Below are positions 20,235 through 29,229 of a DNA stretch of 64,000 nt, piece by piece. How positions within the stretch are numbered: position 1 is the stretch's first letter; each line of letters starts with the position of its first letter. The DNA is from Endotrypanum monterogeii (Eukaryota; Euglenozoa; Kinetoplastea; Trypanosomatida; Trypanosomatidae). The notes below the pieces were generated by a model. That model did not search any database and was not told where the DNA came from. It was given only the letters and a program-made list of their open reading frames with translations. Location of the stretch: contig CM007345.1 of assembly GCA_000333855.2 (NCBI GenBank), forward strand, positions 485,060 through 549,059, read 5' to 3'. The position numbers and the translations under genes were made by a program.

Positions 20235-20514
20235 AGTGAATGTAGCACAGCACCATAAGGTACTGAGACAGTCATCTAGGGCAGGAACGACAAGCATATG
20301 GTTCTGAAGGACCTCGTCTCGTCTCAATAGAGGGAGAGGGGGAAGCACCACGTCCTCTGCCTACAGCACTGGCACAAAAAAAAAAAACACCCGTAAAGCA
20401 GAGGAAGTGGAGCCACTTCTTCCCCTCACCAGATGGGAGAAGGCCCCAGTGTAGAGAGATACAGACAGCTGTGGAGCCATCTGGGCTTATGTCCTTCCGT
20501 GTATTTCATCTCCT
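19566..20514. other. Intergenic region between the NPL4 and cullin genes
   Basis: No gene recognised. It contains a TG tract with an adjacent A run (about 19690-19739) near the cullin start, an ATT run near 20101-20116, a 43-nt CA tract at 20191-20233 and an A run near 20376-20387. It should hold the 3' UTR of the NPL4 gene and the leader of the cullin gene. Confidence 0.7.
20191..20233. repeat. (CA)n microsatellite, about 43 nt
   Basis: An uninterrupted CA run on the plus strand lies about 280 nt downstream of the NPL4-like stop codon. The transcript would read UG repeats in its 3' UTR. Confidence 0.95.
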
Positions 20515-21798
20515 TTACACGGACATCATCCCCAGAAGATTGTTCTGATAGTGGGTCGCCTCCTCAGTCATTCTTTTGGTGCGCGCCACCGAGCACAGCA
20601 CGAGGAGATCGTCTTCAGAAGTGAAGATCTGCGTGAGGAGATACACAAGAACATGAAAATCAGCTATTATCTCCGCAAATGACATGCCCTTTCGCTTTGG
20701 GTCGTGCATGTAACTGCGCAGGTTCTGTAGCTCTGGGGGCGGCATGCCTGGCCGCGAGAGACGCATGAAGGCACCACGGACAATGGGTGACTCAAATTGC
20801 TGCACTGCAATGTAGCTTGTGAACCAGCGCGTATCTACCTCGGTGCTCGCCGCTTTGGTGACAAAGCGTTGGTGCCCGCTCGGGTCGGTATCCGTCTGGG
20901 CCACCTCCAAGGCAACGGTTGAATGCACCTGTCGCGCCTGCTCGACGTCCTGCAGTGCCGCCTCCCCAGCTGGAGATTCCTGTAGGACCCCAAGACGGTA
21001 AAGGTGCACACACTGAGTCGATGCCTGCCAAGCCTGGCACGAAACCATAATGTTCGGTGCAGCTGATGGACTGCTTGACACCGCGACAGAAGCAGAAGCA
21101 AGCTCGCCCGGTGCGCTCGCCCCACCATCACTCTCAGTTGACGGCACGGCTGCCGGCGCCACAGTGAGCAAGACGCACTCATCACCGTGGCGAGACTGCT
21201 CTTTGCTGCACAACAAGAGCTCGCGGTAGTTCAGCAATATGTCCTCCATATTTCGCATTGGATGTGTGCACGCGACGCCGACACGCCGAAGACCTAGTAC
21301 CTTTGCTATATGATCGACCTTGTCCAAGTAAGCGTCATGGACGGGCTCGACGGTGAAGGCATTACCGTGCTGCTCCGGCTCGTAGACGGCGTGCACTTCG
21401 ATTGTGTGTGTGGTGTCGTCGTAGAGGCCGTAGAGGATGGCATAGCGCTGCAACTTCCAATCCATCTGTGCCACGAAACTCTGAAAGATGTTGATGGACT
21501 GCGCGTCCACCTTCACGAGATGAGTTCGACTTGGAACCCACTTCACACGCGTCTGGTCAATGGCAGACATGAGCTGCGATGATGAAATGACATTTGAATT
21601 AACTATGGCACCGCCAATTACCTTTTTTTTGTCGAGGTCATGAAAAAAACCGGAAACGGGGCAAACATTGGCCGAGTACGTGGGCTGCCGGCACGCTTCG
21701 CATCTGCGCACCTCCGGTGTTTTGCCCTCCTCCTTCGCCCTCTCGAAGCGTCGGCGCTGCTCTTCTCTTAGTTGCGATAGGGGGTCACTAGAGGGCAT
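20515..21798 (-). CDS. NPL4: NPL4-family protein (CDC48/p97 cofactor)
   Basis: A protein of 427 residues. After a basic N-terminal helix comes a zinc-binding-like pair, CEACRQPTYSANVCP, near residues 33-47. The NPL4 core follows: FQSFVAQMDWKLQRYAILYGLY, VHAVYEPEQHG and KVLGLRRVGVACTHP, equivalent to the MPN-like domain. The C-terminal helix IIADFHVLVYLLTQIF matches the NPL4 signature. In yeast and animals NPL4 pairs with UFD1 to deliver ubiquitinated clients to CDC48/p97. The protein is short: I see neither the N-terminal UBX-like domain nor the C-terminal NZF finger of animal NPL4. The ATG at 21798 follows a CA tract (21843-21862) by about 45 nt. Family membership is fairly sure; UFD1 partnership is inferred. 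Confidence 0.78.
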   Translation of the reverse strand: MPSSDPLSQLREEQRRRFERAKEEGKTPEVRRCEACRQPTYSANVCPVSGFFHDLDKKKVIGGAIVNSNVISSSQLMSAIDQTRVKWVPSRTHLVKVDAQSINIFQSFVAQMDWKLQRYAILYGLYDDTTHTIEVHAVYEPEQHGNAFTVEPVHDAYLDKVDHIAKVLGLRRVGVACTHPMRNMEDILLNYRELLLCSKEQSRHGDECVLLTVAPAAVPSTESDGGASAPGELASASVAVSSSPSAAPNIMVSCQAWQASTQCVHLYRLGVLQESPAGEAALQDVEQARQVHSTVALEVAQTDTDPSGHQRFVTKAASTEVDTRWFTSYIAVQQFESPIVRGAFMRLSRPGMPPPELQNLRSYMHDPKRKGMSFAEIIADFHVLVYLLTQIFTSEDDLLVLCSVARTKRMTEEATHYQNNLLGMMSV

Positions 21799-22217
21799 AT
21801 TTTCACCACCACACAGTGCACCTACGTCTGTTTTATATCACCACACACACACACACACACACCTCTTTCCGCTGTTCTTCGGAGAACTTGATTTCTAACT
21901 AGCACACGGCTTCTGTAAAAAAGAAACAAGGTGTGATTTTGCGCCACCGTACCAATCCAGATAACAAAAAAAAGAGAAAGCGGGATGAACATCTAGAGAA
22001 GTAGAGAGTGGGGGAAAGTGGGAAAAAAGAGGGGGGGAGGAAGGGGTGGAAGCTCAATGCCCCCACCCCTTATCAGCGGCAGAAGTGGTGTTGTCCTCAA
22101 ATCTTCCATGCGTGCATCCGCACCTGACTGTAAGGAAAGTATTTTGAGGAAGGCCACTGGATATCGCCGTGACGCGTTTCGCTGCGCATCCAACAAATCC
22201 ACACCACACACACACAG

Positions 22218-22261
<44 letters not shown>

Positions 22262-22540
22262 GTGTGCATGGATGTATATAGATGGATAGTTTGTGGGTGT
22301 GGGGGGGAGTGGAAACCTTCACTGCCACAGATGCACCGGCGCGCACACCTGTCTTTCAGAAGGAAACATTTATAGTTCACGTCAGATCTCTAGCCAAAGG
22401 CGCTGGCGAAACGACCTCCGCATCAACTGACCATACTGCCACCACCACCGCTCCGTTTTCTTGCGTGTTGCTGTTGTTGCATTTTTTTTTATAAACTCAT
22501 TTCTCTCCAGTCAGTGGTAAAGTCCACCGGACGCGTCTTG
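21799..22540. other. Intergenic region between the PRP38-like and NPL4 genes
   Basis: No gene recognised. Notable content is the CA tract at 21843-21862, G-rich sequence at 22029-22047 and a compound CA/TA/TG repeat at 22205-22266. Confidence 0.7.
22205..22266. repeat. Compound CA-TA-TG microsatellite, self-complementary
   Basis: CA units are followed by about 26 nt of TA and then TG units. The CA and TG flanks are mutually complementary and the TA core is self-complementary, so the tract of about 60 nt can fold into a hairpin. It is also a run of alternating purine and pyrimidine. Confidence 0.9.
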
Positions 22541-24469
22541 TCAGAACTCGATGTAGTGCTCGTCGCCGCTTCTGAAAAGAGAGCGGCGACCCAGCAGGGA
22601 TAGCACCAGTCTTAGTCCCTCGCGCATGATGCGACGATGAGGATCGAGCACGGCACCCCCGCTGCTCCTCCCGCATTTGGCCTCATCGGTGCGTGCTCGC
22701 TTCGTGGAGGGAAAGGCGAGACCGCCGCCAGCGCCGTTTGGTTGGCCTCCCAACGCGCCGGTGCCCTGCCCATCACCAACCACGTCATCACCGCGAACGT
22801 CAACGTGAATGAGGAAGTCATCATCATCTTCATCACCGAGGACGTCAATGACATCGTCGCCACCATCGCCCCCGTCGCCGAAAACCTCCTCTTCCAGGCC
22901 ACGGCGTCGCTTCACTATTGTTGCGATGCTCTGCGGCACCAGTACACGAGCATGCTTCGCAGCGTGGTCAGCAATCTCAGCGATGCTGCGAAATCCGAAG
23001 GTGGCAGCAATACCGCGACCTGCTCCATGAACTCGATCAAGGTCGTCTTTCGCCGACCCGTCCGTGTCCTTAAAAAGCTGCGAAGCTTCGGTTGATGTAC
23101 CTAGTGCCGCAGCTGTGGAATCATCCGGGCCGCCACCACTACCTCCTTGAGCTTGCAGCCTCCAGCAGGCCTCCATAAATACCATCATCGGTGCCACCAC
23201 ACGCTCCTGCCAGTGCTTTGACAACAGTGGTAGCCACGCATCCACAACGTCGTTCTTCGTGAGCAACTGTCGACTTAAATCTTTCATGGAGGTAGTCACC
23301 TGCGCGTCTGCGGTGCAGGCAATCACGACCTCATCGCAAAAGGAAGGCATGAAGAAGTAGACGTACTCCTCCGGTGCGAGGATGTAACGGGCAAGGTAGA
23401 GAGCCAGGGCACGAATGACACGACGAGGATGTCGAGCAAAGTGGCGGCACACATCGTCCATTGTGAGCCCGAGTCGCCAACACAATCCCATCGCCACCAG
23501 AAACGGGCTCGCCTCCTCATCATCATCAAAAACACCTGCGTAGCTCACATTCTGTTCGCAGTACCGAAGCACCGCCTTTACATTCTGCTCACGTTGCTCG
23601 AAAGCTGTGAGAAGTCGGCTGCAGCTCGGTGCGGGGCCAGCGTTGCGCACTTGCTCCACAAACTCATCTGTGAGCTTCACCTCCAGGACACTCCAGAGTT
23701 CCGCGTCGAAGTTCAGGTGCGATCTGAGGAGCTCGCGTTTCTGGAGCACTTGGCTTGGCACAATCGCGACGGCACGACCCGTTGAAATAAAATGATTCAA
23801 TAAGCGGCAACCATGGGGTAGTGCAATAAAGCTATTACGGAGACACATCATGTGCAGGTGTGCGGCGACGCAGGAGTCCGTTACACAGAACAGGAGGTAC
23901 GTGTTTGGCGTCGAGGTGGATGGTGCTGATGAGGATAAATCGTTAGCAGGGGAAGAAGCAGTGTGCGAAACGGAGGATGAGCCCCCCGCCACACGCACGG
24001 ACTGCTGCAACGAGGCCAACTCCTCCGTGCTAAGCGCCGTTGTAGGCTTCACCTCCACAAAGGTCACCTCCGTCGGTGGGGGTGGCACACCGCCGCTGCT
24101 GATGCTTCCGTAGCTTGCGGGAAGAACAATACGGCCAAACTGGGCCATGCGTCTCGACACCATCTCCATTCCTCGACGCACATCTGTCGCCATGCACGCG
24201 GCAAGCGCCCTGTTGGCGTGTACATGTCGACGCAGCCCCGTGGTACAAACACCGTAGAGCTCAGTCTGAATGCGCAGAAGGACTGACGACTCCACCGTCC
24301 AACCGTGCGAGACGGGGCCTTCGGAACTAGTGCCTTGAGTATTACACTCTGCAGTAGCAGGAGACTCAGGAGGAGGCGATGCCCCGTTGAGGCGCTCCAG
24401 CACCTGGGAGACACTCTGATGCGGTACTTCTAGAACGAACTCGGGGCCACAAAACACGTGTGGCTCCAT
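22541..24469 (-). CDS. PRP38: PRP38-domain protein (divergent splicing factor)
   Basis: A protein of 642 residues from ATG 24469. The central part matches the PRP38 fold in order: LRSHLNFDAELWSVL, a cysteine-containing helix, EEASPFLVAMGLCWRLGLTM, RRVIRALALYLARYI, YFFMPSFCDEV and NDVVDAWLPLLSKHW. PRP38 is a tri-snRNP component needed for spliceosome activation; in trypanosomatids it would serve mainly trans-splicing. The C-terminal ~130 residues are acidic then basic (DEDDDDFLIHVD, STKRARTDEAK), plausible for nuclear localisation. The N-terminal ~150 residues are not recognised. The open frame upstream to 24685 is Pro/His/Cys-rich and not believed to be translated. The domain call rests on pattern recall; sequence similarity to canonical PRP38 is low. 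Confidence 0.6.
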   Translation of the reverse strand: MEPHVFCGPEFVLEVPHQSVSQVLERLNGASPPPESPATAECNTQGTSSEGPVSHGWTVESSVLLRIQTELYGVCTTGLRRHVHANRALAACMATDVRRGMEMVSRRMAQFGRIVLPASYGSISSGGVPPPPTEVTFVEVKPTTALSTEELASLQQSVRVAGGSSSVSHTASSPANDLSSSAPSTSTPNTYLLFCVTDSCVAAHLHMMCLRNSFIALPHGCRLLNHFISTGRAVAIVPSQVLQKRELLRSHLNFDAELWSVLEVKLTDEFVEQVRNAGPAPSCSRLLTAFEQREQNVKAVLRYCEQNVSYAGVFDDDEEASPFLVAMGLCWRLGLTMDDVCRHFARHPRRVIRALALYLARYILAPEEYVYFFMPSFCDEVVIACTADAQVTTSMKDLSRQLLTKNDVVDAWLPLLSKHWQERVVAPMMVFMEACWRLQAQGGSGGGPDDSTAAALGTSTEASQLFKDTDGSAKDDLDRVHGAGRGIAATFGFRSIAEIADHAAKHARVLVPQSIATIVKRRRGLEEEVFGDGGDGGDDVIDVLGDEDDDDFLIHVDVRGDDVVGDGQGTGALGGQPNGAGGGLAFPSTKRARTDEAKCGRSSGGAVLDPHRRIMREGLRLVLSLLGRRSLFRSGDEHYIEF

Positions 24470-25137
24470 TGAGCTGCAAGTCCACCCGCGCTTTAGGTGG
24501 GAATCTGCTCTGATGTTCACACCCCTCACTCCACACACGTTACAACTTGCCCGGGAATGCCGACGACGCGGTGAGTGTAAAACAGGTTGGATAATGGGAT
24601 GGAGAGAAAAAGGAAGAGTTGGTGGTAGTGGTTGCGATGGTGGGACATGATCACACAGAGACAAAGCAAAGCATGCATATGTCACAAAGTACGATGGGAT
24701 ATGGGAACCCTAGGGTTACTCACAAGTCTAAACAAGAATGTAGGGAGGAAGGCAGCAACATGTGAGCACGGGCGCCTTGACTCTCGCACACTCTCAGTAG
24801 CCAATCGCATGTTGCGGTACTACTTAGAGTGCGCACACACATACACATTGCCACAAGAATAAAGCAAGGGAATGCTTCATCAACTGGCAGCCTATTATCC
24901 GTCGCTGATGATTGTTGATGTATTTTTTTTTTCGCCCTTTCCCTCCTCGACTGGTCGCTAAAACAGTGGCACTAAAAAGCACAAGTGTACACACACACAC
25001 ACACACACACATTTAAATATATATAAATATATATAAATATATAGATAGATATATAGATGCCCTCCCAATCCTGGGTGGAATTTGGGAAAAAGAGAAGAAA
25101 AAGTCTCGAAGGTGACAACACTTTGAAGGGGAAAAAT

Positions 25138-25207
25138 AGAGGAGGAGGCAGGGGGGGGGGGGAGGGAGGGAGGCGAGGGGGGGGGGGGAGGGAGGGAGGC
25201 AGGGGGG
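25138..25207 (+). repeat. Duplicated G-rich tract with G-quadruplex potential
   Basis: Two successive blocks, each a run of about 12 G followed by GGGA repeats and AGGC, make up about 70 nt. Many runs of three or more G occur on the plus strand, which is the template strand for the local transcript. It sits about 40 nt from the end of repeat copy A. Confidence 0.8.
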
Positions 25208-25243
25208 AACACGATGAATATAGATTTTTCTCCCTTTGTTAGC

Positions 25244-25742
25244 GAAACAATAGAAAGGGGTATTCGCCCTCTCCGTTCTGCAGCATGCATCACGAACAGC
25301 GCCAACGCCCAGCTTACGCCCTCCCTTCCAAACTCGCGTAGGTGCACCCTGTGCGATGCGATGCGCCCAGTAGCCCCTCGCGCTACAGCAACGCCGACGC
25401 AGTCACCGAAACACGGCATCTGCCCCCAAAGACTGCTCACTCCCCTCACCTCGCTGGTTGCAGCGCACTCGCCCCCTTCCCATCCTGCCGGTCGACCTCC
25501 GTGGTGCATTCATTGGCCTGCTTCGGGCTCCCTCGCCAGCGAGCGATGAGAGCCGCGTGTGACACCTGCAAGCCACATCGACGCCTTGTCGGTCATGCAA
25601 GCGGTGCACACCGCTCCGCTGCTGTCCGCCTCACTCCGATGCAGCGCCAATCAGGACACGACCGGCGGACAGGCGTGGTGATACACTGCGACAACCCCTC
25701 CCGCCTCCCCTCCCCCATTACAGCGAGGCGTGTGTCACATCC
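25244..25742 (-). mobile_element. SIDER-like dispersed repeat, copy A
   Basis: A stretch of about 499 nt is repeated at 57804-58302 with a constant offset of 32560, no indels and about six substitutions. Its 5' end on the transcribed strand starts about 187 nt after the stop of the PPP4R2-like gene, so it probably lies in that 3' UTR. Size, location and transcribed orientation fit Leishmania SIDER retroposons, but I could not align it to a SIDER consensus. No poly(A) tail or target-site duplication is visible. Open frames across it on both strands do not resemble any known protein. Confidence 0.6.
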
Positions 25743-25928
25743 TCAGCACAAGTGGTGTGAGGTCGGCAAGGAGGAGGATGAGGGTGGCAGCTGGGGCCTT
25801 CCTCTCAGAGAAGTAGTGACTGAGGGATCCTTCCCGCCCCCCCCCTCTGGTACCCCTGCATTACAGCGAGACAGGGGTGCAGTTGGCGCCAGCCCCCCTT
25901 TCTTCCCTCCACGCAATTTTTTTTTTAC

Positions 25929-26708
25929 TCAAATATAATCCCCCCCCTCCACAGCTGGATACGTCACTAGAATGCACCGGCGCAACGACGCCTGGATGGC
26001 GTCCCCGCGGAGCTGGCCGCTACTGCGAGCTGCGTGATGCTTACTCGGATCCAACAGTAGCTCAATCCAGCGCTGGTAGGTAAAGGGATACCACTGGAGC
26101 TGCTGCGCCTGTGCAATGATATAAGCGTTCTCCTCCACGAATTGTGCAGGGCTCCCACCGGCTGGTGTAGCACGTAAGCCCAATGCACCCCCGGCCTCGC
26201 CAGTGGTGAGGCCGTCGGTTGCGGGGCCGTTGGCATCGTTACTGCTAGACGAGGTGCCGTGCCTACTTCCACCGCAGTCATCGGCATTTACCGAAAGTGC
26301 AGTGTTCAGCGCACCGTTGGTAGCAGCTGCGGCGACCGTGTGCTCAGAGCATGTTCGGGTATACTGTTCAGCTGCTACTTTGAGCAACCTCTCTGTTGCC
26401 GAGACGAGCGTGGGCAGGCCAGTCATCCAGTGCTCCTTTGTCATGTTGACAAATTTCATACCACCGTCGCCGCTGCTACCCCCAGCAGACGTAAACAGTG
26501 CCAGCTGCGACTCTAGAAAGGACCTTTCCTTCTGGGTGTAGGAGACACTCACCTTAATAGTTTTCATACCACCGTCGCGCTTGTGGTTTGTGCTGCTGGC
26601 CACAACGTTTCCACCGGAACCGTTGGTACCACCACCCTTGCGTATTTTACCGGTGGCAGCGCCGTCGTCCTTGACGGACGAGAAGGCGTTATTTTTTCGA
26701 GGACCCAT
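25929..26708 (-). CDS. PPP4R2: PPP4R2-like protein phosphatase regulatory subunit
   Basis: A protein of 259 residues. The recognisable part is the C-terminal ~50 residues: YPFTYQRWIELLLDPSKHH followed by a helix and CILVTYPA. This tracks the conserved PPP4R2 motif (PFTIQRLCELL.DP, then a short strand). PPP4R2 is the core regulatory subunit of protein phosphatase 4, with roles in DNA damage response and centrosome function. The N-terminal ~50 residues are basic and Gly/Asn-rich; the middle (about residues 85-125) is helical. The protein ends right after the motif, unlike animal PPP4R2, which has a long acidic tail. ATG 26708 is chosen: a T tract with AG at 26731-26732 lies 22 nt upstream, and the frame beyond it is repeat-like. 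Partner phosphatase is not proven; a PP2A catalytic gene lies about 2.5 kb upstream. Confidence 0.55.
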   Translation of the reverse strand: MGPRKNNAFSSVKDDGAATGKIRKGGGTNGSGGNVVASSTNHKRDGGMKTIKVSVSYTQKERSFLESQLALFTSAGGSSGDGGMKFVNMTKEHWMTGLPTLVSATERLLKVAAEQYTRTCSEHTVAAAATNGALNTALSVNADDCGGSRHGTSSSSNDANGPATDGLTTGEAGGALGLRATPAGGSPAQFVEENAYIIAQAQQLQWYPFTYQRWIELLLDPSKHHAARSSGQLRGDAIQASLRRCILVTYPAVEGGDYI

Positions 26709-26730
26709 CCGGTGCTTGCTCTTGATCTCT

Positions 26731-26758
26731 CTTTGATTATTAAAAAAAAAAGGAGACA
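26731..26758 (-). promoter_or_regulatory. Predicted trans-splice acceptor for the PPP4R2-like gene
   Basis: The transcribed strand has CTTGTCTCC and a run of ten T, followed by the first AG at 26731-26732. The resulting leader of 22 nt ends at ATG 26708. Confidence 0.5.
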
Positions 26759-27365
26759 AGATTTTTTTTTTTGGGGGGGGGGGAGAGAATGTGTAATGGT
26801 AGCAGCCAGCAGCAGCGCCAGACGGTAACACCACTCGTTGAAGGAATGTCAGCACGTTACGACGAAGAGAAATAGAATTCCACACGAGTCACAGTCACCA
26901 GCTGAGGTAAAGGAGAGGGGAAGGGGGGTGGAATCAGCGGGGCGCCCCTTCTGCAAAGCCCACAGCATCCACAGAAGTGTGTGTGTGTGTGTGTGTGTGC
27001 AGGGAACGAGCGCTTGGGTCAGCAACGCTAAGAGCGAGAACGCGTCACTCTGACACAGAGGAAGAAAAAAAGAGGGATCAGAACGGAGTTCAAGGTATAA
27101 AACTTACAATGATCGTGTGTGCGTGTGTATAGGGGAGGTTGTGTGTGTGGGGCATGACAGAAATATGTTTTCATTGTGGGATTGAAGTGTGAGTGAGTAT
27201 GTTATGGGCAAAGAATGGAGGCAAGTCGACGACGCCCCCCCCCCCGGACGGTCAATATCATGTAGAGAGGAAGGACGCACGCACCCAAAAGTCTAAGGAC
27301 CAGCGGATGAAGACGGAGAGGAGGCGGGGATCTTCACCCCAGACTGTGACGCTAGATGTGTACAG

Positions 27366-27399
27366 TCACTCAACCATAATGGCGAGGATGGTTGAGTGA
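27366..27399. repeat. Perfect 12-bp inverted repeat (candidate RNA hairpin)
   Basis: TCACTCAACCAT at 27366-27377 pairs exactly with ATGGTTGAGTGA at 27388-27399, leaving a 10-nt loop. It lies about 230 nt downstream of the RPB10 stop, probably within its 3' UTR. It is not made of simple repeats, unlike the other hairpins in this window. Confidence 0.85.
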
Positions 27400-27624
27400 A
27401 ATCCCTCAAAGGATTCCATCAAGTTAGTGTTGGCATAACTCGAGAGTGAATATAAGTGCCTGAGAATGGATCGGTGCGACCGAGCACCGCTGAAGAAAAA
27501 CCGAACACACACACGCACACACACATAAACCGCATTACAGACGAAGAACCGCTCTCTGGATAATCAACGGTACGAGAGACGCGCAAAATATCATCACAGT
27601 TGGCAGTGCCAGGCGCTTTGGATA

Positions 27625-27879
27625 TCAGCGGCGGTGCGCTGTGGACATCTGTAGTGGTGCCATCAGTTGCATCGTGCCCGTCACCGGCACACTATACGGA
27701 ATGATATCGTCGATGAGGTCAATGTGGGAAAGGATCATGCGACGGCAGCAATAGCGATCTAGGTGCAGCGCATCCAAAGCCTCGGCCTCCGTGTAATCCT
27801 CATCCAACAGCCGCTGGTACTGCTCATAGAGGTTGCCCACCACCTTGCCGCATGAGTAACAACGCACCGGTATTAGCAT
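27625..27879 (-). CDS. RPB10: RNA polymerase subunit RPB10 (RPABC5)
   Basis: A protein of 84 residues. It starts [13 protein letters not shown], the signature of RPB10, with the first zinc ligands at Cys7 and Cys10 and the second pair at Cys44-Cys45 in RYCCRRM. The middle [15 protein letters not shown] helix is also typical. RPB10 is a small zinc-binding subunit shared by RNA polymerases I, II and III and stabilises assembly of the largest subunits. Usual length is about 67-75 residues; here a short non-conserved tail ([15 protein letters not shown]) is added. A TA-rich tract (27898-27950) lies immediately upstream of the ATG, so the splice acceptor must be further away or weak. Confidence 0.97.
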   Translation of the reverse strand: MLIPVRCYSCGKVVGNLYEQYQRLLDEDYTEAEALDALHLDRYCCRRMILSHIDLIDDIIPYSVPVTGTMQLMAPLQMSTAHRR

Positions 27880-28386
27880 AATGGAGGCAAGCAGATATAT
27901 ACGTGTATATATATATAGATATATATAGATATATATAGATATATTTATTTACTTATTTAGACTTAGATGTATGCGCAAGAGTGGCTTCGCTGGAGGGCAG
28001 CGAAACAGCTACTGTGTGTATGGACTCGGGAGAAGAGAAGCACTGAAGCAAGACAAGCATACACGCCTCTCGCGCAACGATTTTCTGTAACAGTGTGACT
28101 TGGCCCAAAGCGACGTGAATGTGATGGGAAGGGAAGAAGCGAGAGAGCACAGGGAGGAATGGTTACACAGAGCGGTTATCCAAGTGCATGTGAGACACAA
28201 GATCACATGTTGATGTGCTTTCCTGTTGTTTTGCTAGGAAGAAAAGAAATACGAGAGATGAAGGGGGAACACAACGAAGCAAAAAAAAAAAAGCGCTTAT
28301 ATCCCTTTTCTTTCAGGGAAAATGTGTTTCTGTCGGTGTCTGTGAGTGTGAAACGGGGACACAGAAGAGGGCGTCTGGAATGAGTA

Positions 28387-28433
<47 letters not shown>

Positions 28434-29229
28434 CATATATGAAAACTCATCGATGCGTAGCTATGTCGGAGACAAGGGGGAAACACACTTAAACACCCTC
28501 TTCGGCCATATATTTATAATAGCGAAGACGCGCCGGTGGAAAACCCCCTCTCTTTACCAAGTTGTGCCTGCTGCTACAGCACCCACACCTCTTCACAAAA
28601 ATGAGCCACCCACAACCTCCGCCACAGACGCCACCGTTCTCTCTGACACCTTCACATTAGTGGTTTCACTTTCTTCTTTGCCTTTAGGAGTTCTTCAAGC
28701 GGTCCCGAGAAAACGCGAAGTCTTCTAGCCAATCCTGACACACACACACACACACAATGACGAAGACACAACCACAGCATACACGCACAAACGATATAGA
28801 TGGCACGGAGATGGCCAAGAGAAGCTATTGACGAAGATCTACGAGGCATCCTCCATCCTATCCAGTCAGCGAAAAAAAAAAAACACAAAAAAAAAACGCG
28901 GCAATGTAACGAATGCACGCCCACGAATACTTGCGCACAACATAGAGGGCTTGAAAACAGTGTCGTGGCAGCTTCCTGCCCCTTTTCTGCCCCCCCCCCA
29001 CAAACTTCTGCCCCTCAGTCTCGTGCTAAAGCGCGAGGGGGGGGCGCAGAAAATGAAGGAATGAGGATTAAGCGGAGCAAGCCCACACACACGAAGAGGG
29101 TGAGCCTCGCGGATGCTGAGCACCCTCTTCCCCTACCAAAAAAAAAAAAAAAACAATTGTGTGCAGTTGTGTGCGCATCGCTGGAAACTCTATCTTTGTT
29201 CTTTTTTCCCTCCAATAACATCTTCCCAT
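27880..29229. other. Intergenic region between PP2A and RPB10 genes
   Basis: No gene recognised in 1.35 kb. It holds TATA/GATA-rich sequence (27898-27955), a TA run (28387-28430), a CA tract (28738-28756), A runs (28870-28896), a C run (28990-28999), a G run (29037-29044) and an A run (29139-29153). Confidence 0.7.
28387..28430. repeat. (TA)n microsatellite, about 43 nt
   Basis: An uninterrupted alternating TA run lies in the 3' flank of the PP2A gene, far from any coding sequence. Confidence 0.95.

Larger units (their letters stand above)
24470..25928. other. Intergenic region carrying repeat copy A
   Basis: No protein gene is supported. It holds an A-free T run near 24921-24930, a CA tract (24989-25012), TA-rich sequence (25013-25055), a duplicated G-rich block (25138-25207) and copy A of the dispersed repeat (25244-25742). 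The right end, about 190 nt between repeat and PPP4R2 stop, includes C runs and a T run. Confidence 0.7.
26709..27624. other. Intergenic region between RPB10 and PPP4R2-like genes
   Basis: No gene recognised. It contains a T run and G run (26762-26783), a TG tract (about 26979-26999), a C run (27235-27245), a perfect 12-bp inverted repeat (27366-27399) and CA repeats near 27506-27526. Confidence 0.7.

Noticed and set aside
24958..25509. A 183-codon minus-strand frame across repeat copy A, with a matching frame at 57677-58069
   Set aside because: The shared peptide follows from near-identical DNA. Outside the repeat the frames diverge at once into microsatellite peptides, and frames are open on the other strand too, so there is no sign of protein-level selection.
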